A stretch of 64,000 nt of DNA from CAYGDP01 sp964348665 (GCA_964348665.1 CAYGDP010000019.1:9035-73034); one strand, 5' to 3'. Shown: positions 8,045 to 17,013, counted from the first letter of the stretch. Program-made: numbers and translations. Notes: generated by a model not told the origin, from the sequence alone.

Positions 8045-9627
8045 TTCCTGATCATCATTTAATTACGTGGCTGACGTTCGTGCCGCTGATTGGCGCGGCG
8101 GTCATCCTGATGCTTCGCAAAGAAGCGGCGGGATGGATCAAGCTCATCGCGATGGCAACCGCGCTGGTGGCGTTCGCGATGGTGTGTCATCTCGGCGTGA
8201 ATTTCCAGCCTCTATCCGGCCGGATGCAATTCGAGCAGAAGGCACTCTGGATCCCCACGATGAACGTCTGGTATCACGTGGGAGTGGACGGCATCAGCAT
8301 TTTGCTGGTGATCCTGACGGCGATCGTCGTGCCGCTGGCGATTCTGGCGAGTTGGTCGGTGAAAGACAACGTCCGGATGTACTTCGCGCTCATCCTGGCG
8401 CAGGAGACAGGCGTGATCGGCGCGTTCACGGCCTTGGATTTCTTTCACTGGTTTATTTATTGGGAATTGTCGCTGGTACCGGCCTTTTTCCTGATCAAGA
8501 TGTGGGGCGGTGAACGGGCGCACAAAGCGGCAACCAAGTTTTTCATCTTTACCCTGGTCGGCAGCGTGACAATGTTGCTGGCGTTTCAGGCGATCTATCT
8601 CGCCACGGGAACGTTCAGCTTCGAAGAACTCGCCGCGCTCGGTCGTTCGGGTGAACTGGCGGATCGCTTGAGCCACCTGACATCGCAGGCGGGGCTGGAC
8701 TGGGACGTGGGAACAACAACGATGCTCGCCCTGGGCGGAATTCTACTCGCCTTTGTCGTGAAAGCACCGCTCTGGCCGTTCCATACATGGCTGCCGGAAA
8801 CGTACGCCGAGGCGCCCGCGCCGATTTCCATGTTACTGACGGCGTTGATGTCCAAGCTCGGGGTCTATGGCGTGCTGCGGATTGTGGTGCCGATCTTCCC
8901 GCAATACACCGCTTCGATTGCCGAGGCAGTTTTGCTTCTGGTCGTTGCCACCATCGTGTTGGGCGCGTTCGCCGCGTACGCCCAGACCGATTTGAAACGA
9001 ATGATCGCCTATTCCTCGGTCAATCACGTTGGGTATTGTATGCTGGGAATTTTTGCGGCACTGGCATTGCCCGTCGGCGAAAAACCTTCCGTGGAATTGC
9101 GCGCCGACCAGGCCGCCGCGTTGAACGGCGCCATCCTGCAGATGTTCAATCACGGCATCACTGCTGCCGCGCTCTTTTTCTTCCTCGGCGTTTTGGAGGA
9201 ACGCACCCGACAACGGGGACTGGACGATTTCGGCGGCCTGCGGCAAGTCGCTCCGATTTTCTGCGGATTGTTCGGCATCACACTCTTCGCATCGCTCGGA
9301 TTGCCGGGTCTGAACGGGTTCGTGAGTGAATTTCTCATTTTCAAAGGCGTTCTAGCGTTAAATAAGGTGGCCGCCGCGGTCTCCTTGATCGGGATTGTCG
9401 TCACCGCCCTGTTCCTGCTGCTGATCATGCAACGCGTCTGGTGGGGACCGCTCAATGAGCGGCACGCCAAATTGGGCGACTTGACCGGACGCGAAGAAAT
9501 CATCGCCATGTCGTTTGTGGCCATCATGGTGTTCGTGGGACTGAATCCGTGGCCGTTTATCAATATGAGCGATGCGACCGTTGGCGAGCTGGTCCGATTC
9601 GCTTTCCAAATCAAACATGCCAACTAA
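8041..9627 (+). CDS. nuoM: NADH-quinone oxidoreductase subunit M (first copy)
   Basis: Antiporter-like proton-pumping subunit (ND4 homologue, 528 aa). All expected charged residues are present: the TM5 glutamate in YWELSLVPAFFLI (Glu142), the TM7 lysine in VVKAPLWPFHTWLP (Lys241) and the TM8 lysine in ALMSKLGVYG (Lys272). The ATG at 8041 overlaps the nuoL stop, and the end overlaps the next nuoM-like gene by 11 nt. Confidence 0.95.
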   Translation: MIPDHHLITWLTFVPLIGAAVILMLRKEAAGWIKLIAMATALVAFAMVCHLGVNFQPLSGRMQFEQKALWIPTMNVWYHVGVDGISILLVILTAIVVPLAILASWSVKDNVRMYFALILAQETGVIGAFTALDFFHWFIYWELSLVPAFFLIKMWGGERAHKAATKFFIFTLVGSVTMLLAFQAIYLATGTFSFEELAALGRSGELADRLSHLTSQAGLDWDVGTTTMLALGGILLAFVVKAPLWPFHTWLPETYAEAPAPISMLLTALMSKLGVYGVLRIVVPIFPQYTASIAEAVLLLVVATIVLGAFAAYAQTDLKRMIAYSSVNHVGYCMLGIFAALALPVGEKPSVELRADQAAALNGAILQMFNHGITAAALFFFLGVLEERTRQRGLDDFGGLRQVAPIFCGLFGITLFASLGLPGLNGFVSEFLIFKGVLALNKVAAAVSLIGIVVTALFLLLIMQRVWWGPLNERHAKLGDLTGREEIIAMSFVAIMVFVGLNPWPFINMSDATVGELVRFAFQIKHAN

Positions 9628-11347
9628 CCCCGAACTCTTTTCCTTGGAACGGCTGGATTGGACGATCTATCTCTCGATGATCGGCGCGATGGTCGTGCTT
9701 GCCATGCCGCGTGAAAAAAAGGACGCGATCCGATGGACGGCGCTTCTCTTTGCCGTCTCGGGGCTGGCTCTGGCGCTTTACGGTTTGTTTCACTACCAAA
9801 TCCTGGGCGCGACTCCGGCGGTGGAACGGGGTGATGCGCTGACGCAATTCCGACGCTCGATCCAGTTCGAGGTTCGCTACGATTGGATTCCCGCGCTCGG
9901 CGCCGTCGGCGCATCGTATCATTTGGGCGCCGATGGCATCAGCCTGCCGATCCTCGTCCTCAACGGCATCGTCGCCGTCACCGGTGTTCTTTTTAGCTGG
10001 AACATTGAGAACCGCACGAAAGAATTTTTCGTCCTCTTTCTCACACTCATCGGCGGGGTCTATGGCGTCTTCCTATCGCTCGATGTGTTTTTGCTTTTCG
10101 CCTTTTACGAACTGGCAATCATCCCGAAGTATTTCGTCATCGCCATTTGGGGCAGCACGCGCAAGGAATATGGCGCGATGAAATTGGTGCTCTACAGTTT
10201 CATCGGCAGCGCCCTGGTGTTCATCGGCGTGCTCGCCCTCTATTTTGCCGCCGGCGGCCAAAGCTTCGATTTCTTCGATACCACGCTCCGCAATGGCAAA
10301 ATCGTTCCCGGTCTCTTGAGCGCGAAACTCGGCACGGAATTTCAGTTCTGGTGTTTCCCGCTGATTTTCGTCGGGTTCGGCGTTCTGGCGGGAATGTGGC
10401 CGTTCCACACGTGGGCGCCGACCGGCCACGTAGCTGCGCCGACTGCCGCATCGATGCTTTTGGCGGGTGTGGTGATGAAACTCGGAGCGTTCGGCTGTCT
10501 CCGGGTCGCGATGTTGCTATTGCCGGAAGGAATGACCGCGCACGGCGGGTTCTGGATGTGGACGTTTGCCACGTTGGCCGTCATTGGCATCGTCTATGGC
10601 GCGGGAGTGGCATGGGTGCAAAAGGATTTCAAATTTGTCATCGGCTATTCCAGCGTCAGTCACATGGGATTTGTGTTGCTCGGATTGATGGCGCTCAATC
10701 AACGCGCCCTGGAAGGCGCCGTATTGCAAATGTTTTCGCACGGAGTCATTGCCAGCCTGCTCTTCGCCGTTGTCGGCCGGATGGTCTATGAGCGCACGCA
10801 CACCCGCGACTTGGATGAGTTGAGCGCGATGCGGCTGGCGCGCAAAATGCCGTTTGTCTGCGCGACGTTCATTGTCGGCGGCCTGGCCTCGATGGGATTG
10901 CCGGGATTCAGCGGGTTCGTGGCGGAATTAAACGTCTTAGTTGGCGTATGGCAAAGCATTCCCGGCATCTGGCCGCTCCAACACTGGTTAGCGAGTTTCA
11001 TTCCCGGCTGGCTTCCGAATTGGCTACAATCCATTCTGGATTCCGTCTTTCACTTTCCATTCGTTATGATTGGAGCTGGTGTCGGCATTGTGATCACCGT
11101 CGCCTATACGTTCCGCGCGATTCACAAGGCGTTCTACGGCGACCAGCAATTTTCCAACGACGCAACCGCCGAGCCGGCGTTGGCGCACGACGCGCATCCG
11201 CTCGCGCCGATCACCTGGCAGGAAAAACTCGGGGCGTACATCCTGATGGCGTTGCTGGTGATTATCGGGCTGTATCCAACCGTGCTGCTCAATCCAATCA
11301 GTTACAGCGTGAAATTGATGTTGCCCCTGATGACCGCAGGACATTGA
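9617..11347 (+). CDS. Second NuoM-like subunit lacking the TM7 lysine
   Basis: A second, diverged NuoM paralogue (576 aa) between nuoM and nuoN. It keeps the TM5 glutamate (FYELAIIPKYFV, Glu165) and the TM8 lysine (GVVMKLGAFG, Lys288). The usual K-x-P-x2-P-x-H-x-W motif reads GVLAGMWPFHTWAP, so the TM7 lysine that is essential for pumping in the family is Leu257. An extra loop occurs near residues 445-485 (IPGIWPLQHWLASFIPG). Complex I with two NuoM copies ('2M' type) has been described in several phyla. This gene fits that class, but the lysine loss suggests altered pumping in this module. Confidence 0.93.
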   Translation: MPTNPELFSLERLDWTIYLSMIGAMVVLAMPREKKDAIRWTALLFAVSGLALALYGLFHYQILGATPAVERGDALTQFRRSIQFEVRYDWIPALGAVGASYHLGADGISLPILVLNGIVAVTGVLFSWNIENRTKEFFVLFLTLIGGVYGVFLSLDVFLLFAFYELAIIPKYFVIAIWGSTRKEYGAMKLVLYSFIGSALVFIGVLALYFAAGGQSFDFFDTTLRNGKIVPGLLSAKLGTEFQFWCFPLIFVGFGVLAGMWPFHTWAPTGHVAAPTAASMLLAGVVMKLGAFGCLRVAMLLLPEGMTAHGGFWMWTFATLAVIGIVYGAGVAWVQKDFKFVIGYSSVSHMGFVLLGLMALNQRALEGAVLQMFSHGVIASLLFAVVGRMVYERTHTRDLDELSAMRLARKMPFVCATFIVGGLASMGLPGFSGFVAELNVLVGVWQSIPGIWPLQHWLASFIPGWLPNWLQSILDSVFHFPFVMIGAGVGIVITVAYTFRAIHKAFYGDQQFSNDATAEPALAHDAHPLAPITWQEKLGAYILMALLVIIGLYPTVLLNPISYSVKLMLPLMTAGH

Positions 11348-11348
11348 A

Positions 11349-12962
11349 ATGAACTATATCGCCCTTGCCAAAGCCACCGCGCCAGAAATCTGGATGACCG
11401 TGCTCGCGCTCGGCGTGCTGCTGTTGGATGCCGTCAAGCTGCGCGAGTGGGACATTCCGCGCCGCGTGAAATGGCTCGGCACAATCACCGCGCTTGGCCT
11501 TGTGATAGCCCTCTGGCTCATGCTGCGGCAATTCGGCAAGCTCGGCGCGAATGCCGAGTTGTTGTTTGCCGACTCGCAAGGCGTGCTGGTGATCAGCGGC
11601 TTGGCGTTGGTGATGAAGTTTTTAGTGGTCCTGCTGACCATCGGCACAGTGATCCTGTCCATCGGTTACGATTCCTCGCGACATGTCGGCGAATATTTTT
11701 GCCTGCTCATTTTTACAGCCATCGGGATGAATTTTGTCATCACGACCGAAAATCTGCTGATGTTCTTCGTTGCGCTCGAATTGTTGAGCATCTGCCTTTA
11801 TATCCTCACCGGACTGCACAAGGGATTGGTGCGGTCGGCCGAGGGTGCGATGAAATATTTTATGTTTGGCGCGCTTAGCTCGGCGTTCCTGCTGTTTGGG
11901 TTAAGCTATCTGGCCGGTTTGACTGGTTCGGTGCGATTGGATGTGATGGGAGAGGTGGTTCGAAATACGATGGCGACAGGCAGCGGACCAGCCTCTTCGT
12001 GGCTGCTGGTGATCGGGATGCTGTTTGTCATCGTCGGTCTCGGTTTCAAGATCGCCGTTGTGCCATTCCATCTCTGGGCGCCGGACGCGTACGAAGGCGC
12101 TCCCACCCCCGTGGCGGCTTTTATCGCGACTGGCTCGAAAGTTGCCAGCTTTTTTATCGCGGGCAAAATCCTGCTTACCGGGCTGCAAGGCGTCGCGGGC
12201 GAGGCATTGATCAATTTGCGGGAAACCACGCGTGGAATCATGGCATTGGCGACGGGAGATTACACGCATCTGGCAAGCGGGATTCAATTCTCCGGTGGAT
12301 GGATGGTGATCCTGGCTGTGGTGGCGTCGGCCAGTATGATTTGGGGCAACGTCGCCGCGATCCAACAGCGCAACGTAAAACGGCTCCTAGCTTACTCCAG
12401 CATCGCCCACGCCGGCTATATCCTGATCGGCGTAATCGCTGCCAATCAAATGGGGTCAACCGCCGTGCTCTTCTACCTCGTTATTTATTCACTGACCAAT
12501 CTCGGCGCGTTCGGCGTCGTGGCGGCGTTGACGCGTGCCGCGGGCGGGGATGACCTCGAAGATCTGAATGGGATGAGCCAGCGCGCGCCGTTCTTGTCGT
12601 TCTGGATGCTCATTTTCATCCTCTCACTGGCGGGGATCCCGCCGCTGGCTGGATTTTTCGGCAAGTTTTATCTCTTCGCCGCCGCCGTGCAAGCCGACCC
12701 GCACAATCTCGGCTTGCTCTGGCTGGTTGTCATTGCAATCGTCACCAGCGCCATCTCCCTCTACTACTATCTCATCCTGCTCAAGCACATCTACGTGCTG
12801 CCACCGCGCATTTCCGACCGCGTCGAAAGTCCCGCGCACTGGCGTTGGACGATCTTCGTGTTGGGTATGGCCGTGATTGGGTTCGGTGTTTGTCCGCAGG
12901 GGTTGGCCGAGTTTCTCGATATGCTCTCGCAAAGCGGCGGATGGGTCTTCGCGCAGAGATAA
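11349..12962 (+). CDS. nuoN: NADH-quinone oxidoreductase subunit N
   Basis: Antiporter-like proton-pumping subunit (ND2 homologue, 537 aa). Hallmarks are VALELLSICLYIL with the TM5 glutamate and GLGFKIAVVPFHLWAPDAYEG with the TM7 lysine (Lys234). Last gene of the nuo operon, 1 nt after the second nuoM. It converges on a minus-strand gene only 6 nt away, and no hairpin terminator is evident between them. Confidence 0.96.
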   Translation: MNYIALAKATAPEIWMTVLALGVLLLDAVKLREWDIPRRVKWLGTITALGLVIALWLMLRQFGKLGANAELLFADSQGVLVISGLALVMKFLVVLLTIGTVILSIGYDSSRHVGEYFCLLIFTAIGMNFVITTENLLMFFVALELLSICLYILTGLHKGLVRSAEGAMKYFMFGALSSAFLLFGLSYLAGLTGSVRLDVMGEVVRNTMATGSGPASSWLLVIGMLFVIVGLGFKIAVVPFHLWAPDAYEGAPTPVAAFIATGSKVASFFIAGKILLTGLQGVAGEALINLRETTRGIMALATGDYTHLASGIQFSGGWMVILAVVASASMIWGNVAAIQQRNVKRLLAYSSIAHAGYILIGVIAANQMGSTAVLFYLVIYSLTNLGAFGVVAALTRAAGGDDLEDLNGMSQRAPFLSFWMLIFILSLAGIPPLAGFFGKFYLFAAAVQADPHNLGLLWLVVIAIVTSAISLYYYLILLKHIYVLPPRISDRVESPAHWRWTIFVLGMAVIGFGVCPQGLAEFLDMLSQSGGWVFAQR

Positions 12963-12968
12963 GTAAGG

Positions 12969-13361
12969 TTACCTGTGTTTGGATCGTTTCTCGAAGCCGA
13001 GCGTTTCCCGCGTCGAGCCGAGCATCCAGAAAATCGACGCCGAGCAAAGGACGATCACCCCTGCAAAAATCATCCCAATCGCCCCGTGCAGAAATGGCAC
13101 GTCCACCGGCAGCTCCGCATCGTTTGCCAGCAACGTCACTAATAGCCCGATCCCGCACAAACAAACAAGCGCTACAAGAAATCGCAGCCCGAAAAACGCG
13201 TCGTAACATCCCTTTGCAAACCGCCAGCCCCACAGGCATACAAAAAGCGAGACAATGATCATGCTCGGGTTCAGGTGCACCCCGTTGATCAGGTCCAAAA
13301 ACATCACCACCAAAAACATCACCCCCGGCGAAGCTAACACTCCGCCGATCACCACACGCAT
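12969..13361 (-). CDS. Hypothetical membrane protein
   Basis: Small protein (130 aa from ATG 13361) with about four hydrophobic helices: VVIGGVLASPGVMFLVVMF, MIIVSLFVCLWGW, FLVALVCLCGIGLLVTLL and GAIGMIFAGVIVLCSASIFWM. The C-terminus is basic. No family was recognised. The frame stays open to a TTG at 13424 and includes a GTG at 13388, so the start is uncertain. It is convergent with nuoN, and nothing suggests that it belongs to complex I. Confidence 0.6.
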   Translation of the reverse strand: MRVVIGGVLASPGVMFLVVMFLDLINGVHLNPSMIIVSLFVCLWGWRFAKGCYDAFFGLRFLVALVCLCGIGLLVTLLANDAELPVDVPFLHGAIGMIFAGVIVLCSASIFWMLGSTRETLGFEKRSKHR

Positions 13362-13441
13362 TTGAACTTCAAACCGAGTCTCGCTCACGGCGACTTTCGT
13401 AGCTTGCCAACAAGCCAATGTCAAGACAGCGAATCCAACAG

Positions 13442-13573
13442 CAGAAATTCCCCGTTAGTTACCAAGTCTCTGAAATGGATCGTTTGGAGTTCAAGCTTTA
13501 GCTTGGAGCACGCTGAAGCGTGTACTCCGAACCCAGAGATTTTTCGCCTTTGAGCACAAACGGGGAATTTCTG
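13442..13573. mobile_element. 132-bp inverted-repeat element with nested two-hairpin palindrome
   Basis: A perfect 15-bp inverted repeat (CAGAAATTCCCCGTT at 13442-13456, its complement at 13559-13573) bounds the element. Inside, 13486-13528 is a cruciform: outer GGAGT/ACTCC enclosing CAAGCT-TT-AGCTTG and CACGCT-GA-AGCGTG. There is no ORF. The architecture resembles a non-autonomous MITE or a REP-like element lying between a membrane-protein gene and a toxin gene. Confidence 0.6.
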
Positions 13574-13627
13574 ATCCGACAGGGTCGCCCGCCAGTTGTG
13601 AAATTCCTGGAGGGGTTCGCACGAACA

Positions 13628-14014
13628 TCAGGAGTGTTTCGAGTTTGATTGCAACCATTTGGCGTACGCTGCTTCCGACATCTCGCTGGCAGCCAACGCC
13701 AGCGTGCGCACTACTGCATCCGCTTCGGCGGCACGGAATCGGTATCCATTGAGTTCGAGGAATAATATGGCCACTGCGAAACCGATGCGTTTATTGCCAT
13801 CCACGAACGGATGATTCTTCACCAACCTAAATCCATAGCTGGCCGCAAGATCAAATAGGTTTGGTTTGCCGTACGAAAACAAGTGCTGCGGTCGTGCCAA
13901 TACGGAATCGAGCATGTTTTCGTCGCGGATACCGCCCAGCCCGCCAAATTGAGACAATAACACCTCTTGGAGCGCAAGAACGGTTTCGCGTAAAACCCAG
14001 ACCGGCTCCTTCAC
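13628..14014 (-). CDS. doc: Doc-type Fic-fold toxin
   Basis: Toxin of a type II toxin-antitoxin module (128 aa). The Fic-fold signature HPFVDGNKRIGF (His68-Phe79) matches the Doc version H-x-F-x-D-x-N-K-R. Characterised Doc proteins phosphorylate and inactivate elongation factor Tu. The rest of the protein (FGGLGGIRDENMLDSVLARP, FDLAASYGFRLVKNHPF) is typical of 'death on curing' proteins. Its start overlaps the antitoxin stop by 4 nt, the usual antitoxin-first coupling. The partner is AbrB-like and not Phd. Confidence 0.9.
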   Translation of the reverse strand: MKEPVWVLRETVLALQEVLLSQFGGLGGIRDENMLDSVLARPQHLFSYGKPNLFDLAASYGFRLVKNHPFVDGNKRIGFAVAILFLELNGYRFRAAEADAVVRTLALAASEMSEAAYAKWLQSNSKHS

Positions 14015-14241
14015 TTGGCCAATTCCCGGAGCGTGTTGCGATAACGCTTGAGGATATCCTGCGCCGCCGTCAACTGCCGCGAGACTTCCGCCTTGTGCGG
14101 ACTGATGCGCAGAGTGCCGTCAGCCGCATCGGTCACACTAACGGTGTCGCCTTCTGCAACCTTCAGATGCAAAAGCGCCTGCTTCGGCAGGATAACACCG
14201 ACCGAGTTGCCGACTTTGCGTATTTTCAGTTCGAGAACCAC
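14011..14241 (-). CDS. AbrB/SpoVT-family antitoxin
   Basis: DNA-binding swapped-hairpin antitoxin (76 aa) with the signature LKIRKVGNSVGVILPKQAL. The C-terminal helical half would bind the toxin. It begins at GTG 14241, directly upstream of doc with an ATGA overlap. The predicted -10 box ends 6 nt before the GTG, so the transcript is probably leaderless. An 8-bp palindrome GTTATAAC (14263-14270) inside the promoter is a candidate autoregulatory operator. Confidence 0.88.
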   Translation of the reverse strand: MVLELKIRKVGNSVGVILPKQALLHLKVAEGDTVSVTDAADGTLRISPHKAEVSRQLTAAQDILKRYRNTLRELAK

Positions 14242-14247
14242 ACTCCT

Positions 14248-14275
14248 AGTGTATCCACAAATGTTATAACGTCAA
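14248..14275 (-). promoter_or_regulatory. Promoter of the toxin-antitoxin operon, leaderless type
   Basis: -35 TTGACG (14275-14270), 16-bp spacer, -10 TACACT (14253-14248), then 6 nt to the GTG start. The spacer holds the palindrome GTTATAAC, a possible operator for AbrB-type autorepression. Confidence 0.55.
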
Positions 14276-14538
14276 CCACGAATTTTTCCCGTTTTCATCG
14301 GTCAATTCTTCATCCTAGTTATGATTGACCGCCCACGTCAAAGCCCGTCTCAGAGGACAGGAATACCTACCGGTCAAGTTACTCGCCCCCTCATATTTTT
14401 TCGCGTGAGCCTCCTCGAAGCGAACATCTAGGTCTGACTATTTCGCGGCTGCATTACTTATTAACGAATCGATTCATTTCTCCATTCCAAGGCCCGAAAT
14501 CCCTCGCGGCGCCGCGCGTTCTCTGCTACATCGAACAC
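14276..14538. other. Intergenic region between antitoxin and MFS gene
   Basis: No convincing ORF, RNA gene or repeat was found. It separates two divergent genes and so must hold both promoters. A weak -35/-10 pair for the plus-strand gene is TCGCGG (14504-14509), 17 bp, TACATC (14527-14532), 6 nt before GTG 14539. Confidence 0.4.
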
Positions 14539-15789
14539 GTGACCGAGAACAAAACTTCATTTCCCCCACTGAATCGCGATTGGCTCATTTATGGATTGAG
14601 TTTGATTTTCGATCTGGCCGTAGGCGGCGTTTGGTTTGTCGTGACGCGCCGATTGGCCGATTTCTACAAGGAGCAGGGCGTTTCCGATGCGACGACCGCG
14701 CTGCATCTCGGAGCGATCAATGGCGGGATGTTCGTCACCTACACACTCGGCACTTTGATCAGCGGACGGTTATCCGACCGCTACGGACGTCAACGGCTGA
14801 TGATCCTCGGTGGAATCGTTTATACGATTGCGGCGGTGGCATTTTTGACGACGGCAAAATTCTGGTGGTTGCTGGTTCTATTTATGCTGCTCGGGCTGGG
14901 AGGCTCGATCTATTGGCCGCCCGCGATTGCATGGCTTAGCGAAGGTAAATCGGGCGCGCAACTCCGCTGGTCGCTCGGCTGTTTTTGCGTGGCGTGGAAC
15001 GTCGGCATTCTCCTCGGCAATTCGCTGGGCGGCCTGCTTTATGCATGGAGCCCGACCAACGCCATCGCGATTTTCGCGGGGATGCTGGCGGTGGGAACAC
15101 TATTGGTGCGCTTGCCGTCTCGCGTATCCACGGGAAGCCGGTGGGCAGACCGATTCACCGATGGTAATCCGGCTAGCGTTATCGACGCAAAACGATTTGC
15201 AATCGCGGCATGGGTGGGAAATTTCGCAGCTGTATTTTGTCTCAATGGCGTTGGCGGGTTATTTCCACAGCTTGCCACGCAACTCGGCATCGCGCCGGAA
15301 ATTCACGGGCAATTGATGGCCGCGGGACGATTTACGGCCATCGCGGCATTTATCGGACTGCAAGTGACGATTTTCTGGCGTCATCGCTCGTGGCCGCTCG
15401 TCCTCTCGCAAGCCATTGGCATTGTGGGTGTCGTGTTGATTGCGATTGGCGATGTGGATGTGACGTTTGCGGTCGCATTCCTGCTCGTCGGTCTCGCGCA
15501 AGGGTTTACTTACTATGCGAGCATTTATTACAGCCTCGAAGCCTATGCGGAGGAGAAAGGAAAAGGGTCCGGGTTTCACGAGGCGGTGTTGGGGGCGGGC
15601 TTGGCTCTCGGACCATTCTTAAGCGGATGGGTCGGGTCGCTAGCGTCTCCCGGCGAAACAGCGCTCCGCGCCCCCTATTGGTTTTGCGCGTGGATTTTCG
15701 CGCTGGGTTTGTTGGCGCAATTCATCCTTAGTAGGAGACGAACAGCAACGCCCACACCAGCACCAACACCGGCAGCAAAATCGGAATAG
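14539..15789 (+). CDS. Major facilitator superfamily transporter
   Basis: Twelve-helix secondary transporter (416 aa). The MFS loop 2-3 motif appears as SGRLSDRYGRQRLMILGG. The cytoplasmic mid-loop and a second half with ALGPFLSGWVGSL are also visible. Substrate unknown. It starts at GTG 14539. The last 62 nt overlap the 3' end of the convergent antiporter gene on the other strand; the C-terminal tail is a Thr-Pro-Ala run. Confidence 0.85.
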   Translation: MTENKTSFPPLNRDWLIYGLSLIFDLAVGGVWFVVTRRLADFYKEQGVSDATTALHLGAINGGMFVTYTLGTLISGRLSDRYGRQRLMILGGIVYTIAAVAFLTTAKFWWLLVLFMLLGLGGSIYWPPAIAWLSEGKSGAQLRWSLGCFCVAWNVGILLGNSLGGLLYAWSPTNAIAIFAGMLAVGTLLVRLPSRVSTGSRWADRFTDGNPASVIDAKRFAIAAWVGNFAAVFCLNGVGGLFPQLATQLGIAPEIHGQLMAAGRFTAIAAFIGLQVTIFWRHRSWPLVLSQAIGIVGVVLIAIGDVDVTFAVAFLLVGLAQGFTYYASIYYSLEAYAEEKGKGSGFHEAVLGAGLALGPFLSGWVGSLASPGETALRAPYWFCAWIFALGLLAQFILSRRRTATPTPAPTPAAKSE

Positions 15790-17011
15790 CGAACCGGACG
15801 ATGTAATCGAAGAAATGCGGACACGGCAATTTAGCGTGTTCGATGATGCTCTTGACCATGAAATTCGGGCCGTTCCCGATGTAGGTCATGGCGCCAAAAA
15901 ACACGCACCCAACCGCGATGGCTTTCACCAAACCCGAGTGCTGTGTCGCCAGCGTGAGCACATCGGCGGGATTCTGAATCGAGAGCGCATTCGCGCCTGC
16001 GGCAGCGCTCAAGAACGTCAGGAACGTCGGCGCATTGTCGAGCACCGAACTCAACAATCCACTCCCCCAGTAAAACCCACCATCGCTGCTCAAGGGCAGC
16101 GACTTCGCGTTCGCCTCCAACCAGTCGAGCGCGGGGATCATCGTCACGAAAATCCCCGCGAACAGAATGGCCACCTCGCGAATGGGTTGAAACAGGAATT
16201 CATTGAGCCGATGGATTTCGCGTTTTGTCGTGACATACGAAATCACCGCCGCGGTGATCCAGATGAACTCGCGCAAAAAAATGGGTTTCGTCACGAAAAC
16301 GGACGCCAACACGATCGCCAAAATCCCGAAGTTTGGCGCGCCAGAAATGTGCCCGAGCCTGGTGGGGGCATCGGATCGCAGCGAGCGCAACCGTTCGCGC
16401 GCGGCGTTGCTATCCCATGCCCAGAAAATCGCCAGCAACATGCCGACCCCCACCAGCCACATCGGCCAGAGATGTTCCATCGTCCAGAAAAAAGGGATTC
16501 CACGCAGGTACCCCAATAATAACGGCGGGTCGCCAATGGGCGTGAGCGCTCCGCCGCAATTGCTCACAATGAAAATGAAAAAAACCGCATGATACGCATG
16601 CCAGCGCGCGCGATTCAAGGCGATGTAAGGACGGATGAGCAACATTGAAGCGCCCGTTGTGCCGACCAGATTGGCCAGCACCGCGCCGATCCCGAGCAAA
16701 AGCGTATTTTCCGTAGGAGTCGCCGTGCCTTCCGCGCGCAGATGGATTCCGCCCGAAATGACAAAGAGCGCGCCGAGCAAGGTGATAAAACTGAAGTATT
16801 CTTCGAGGCTGTGCAGGAGCCGGCCGCCATTGTGAAGCGCGGCGAGATAATAGATCGCTGTCGGAAGCGCCAATCCGATCGTCACGTATGGGTAATATTT
16901 TTCCCACCAATGTTTGGATTTCAACGGCAGCACCGCAATGGCAATCAGCAGCGCGACGAATGGGAGGATCGCCGCGGGATGCGGCACGAGGATGGAATGG
17001 GCCGGTGGCAT
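15728..17011 (-). CDS. Putative Na+/H+ antiporter of the ion-transporter superfamily
   Basis: Integral membrane protein (427 aa) with about 11-12 helices. It carries the motifs NLVGTTGASMLLIRP and SNCGGALTPIGDPPLLLGYL, found in NhaD/ArsB/CitMHS-type carriers, plus a second-half repeat ending LLSSVLDNAPTFLTF. Proteins like this are annotated as sodium:proton antiporters, but the substrate cannot be read from sequence. It lies 2 nt downstream of pssA and probably shares its transcript. Confidence 0.8.
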   Translation of the reverse strand: MPPAHSILVPHPAAILPFVALLIAIAVLPLKSKHWWEKYYPYVTIGLALPTAIYYLAALHNGGRLLHSLEEYFSFITLLGALFVISGGIHLRAEGTATPTENTLLLGIGAVLANLVGTTGASMLLIRPYIALNRARWHAYHAVFFIFIVSNCGGALTPIGDPPLLLGYLRGIPFFWTMEHLWPMWLVGVGMLLAIFWAWDSNAARERLRSLRSDAPTRLGHISGAPNFGILAIVLASVFVTKPIFLREFIWITAAVISYVTTKREIHRLNEFLFQPIREVAILFAGIFVTMIPALDWLEANAKSLPLSSDGGFYWGSGLLSSVLDNAPTFLTFLSAAAGANALSIQNPADVLTLATQHSGLVKAIAVGCVFFGAMTYIGNGPNFMVKSIIEHAKLPCPHFFDYIVRFAIPILLPVLVLVWALLFVSY

Positions 17012-17013
17012 TG

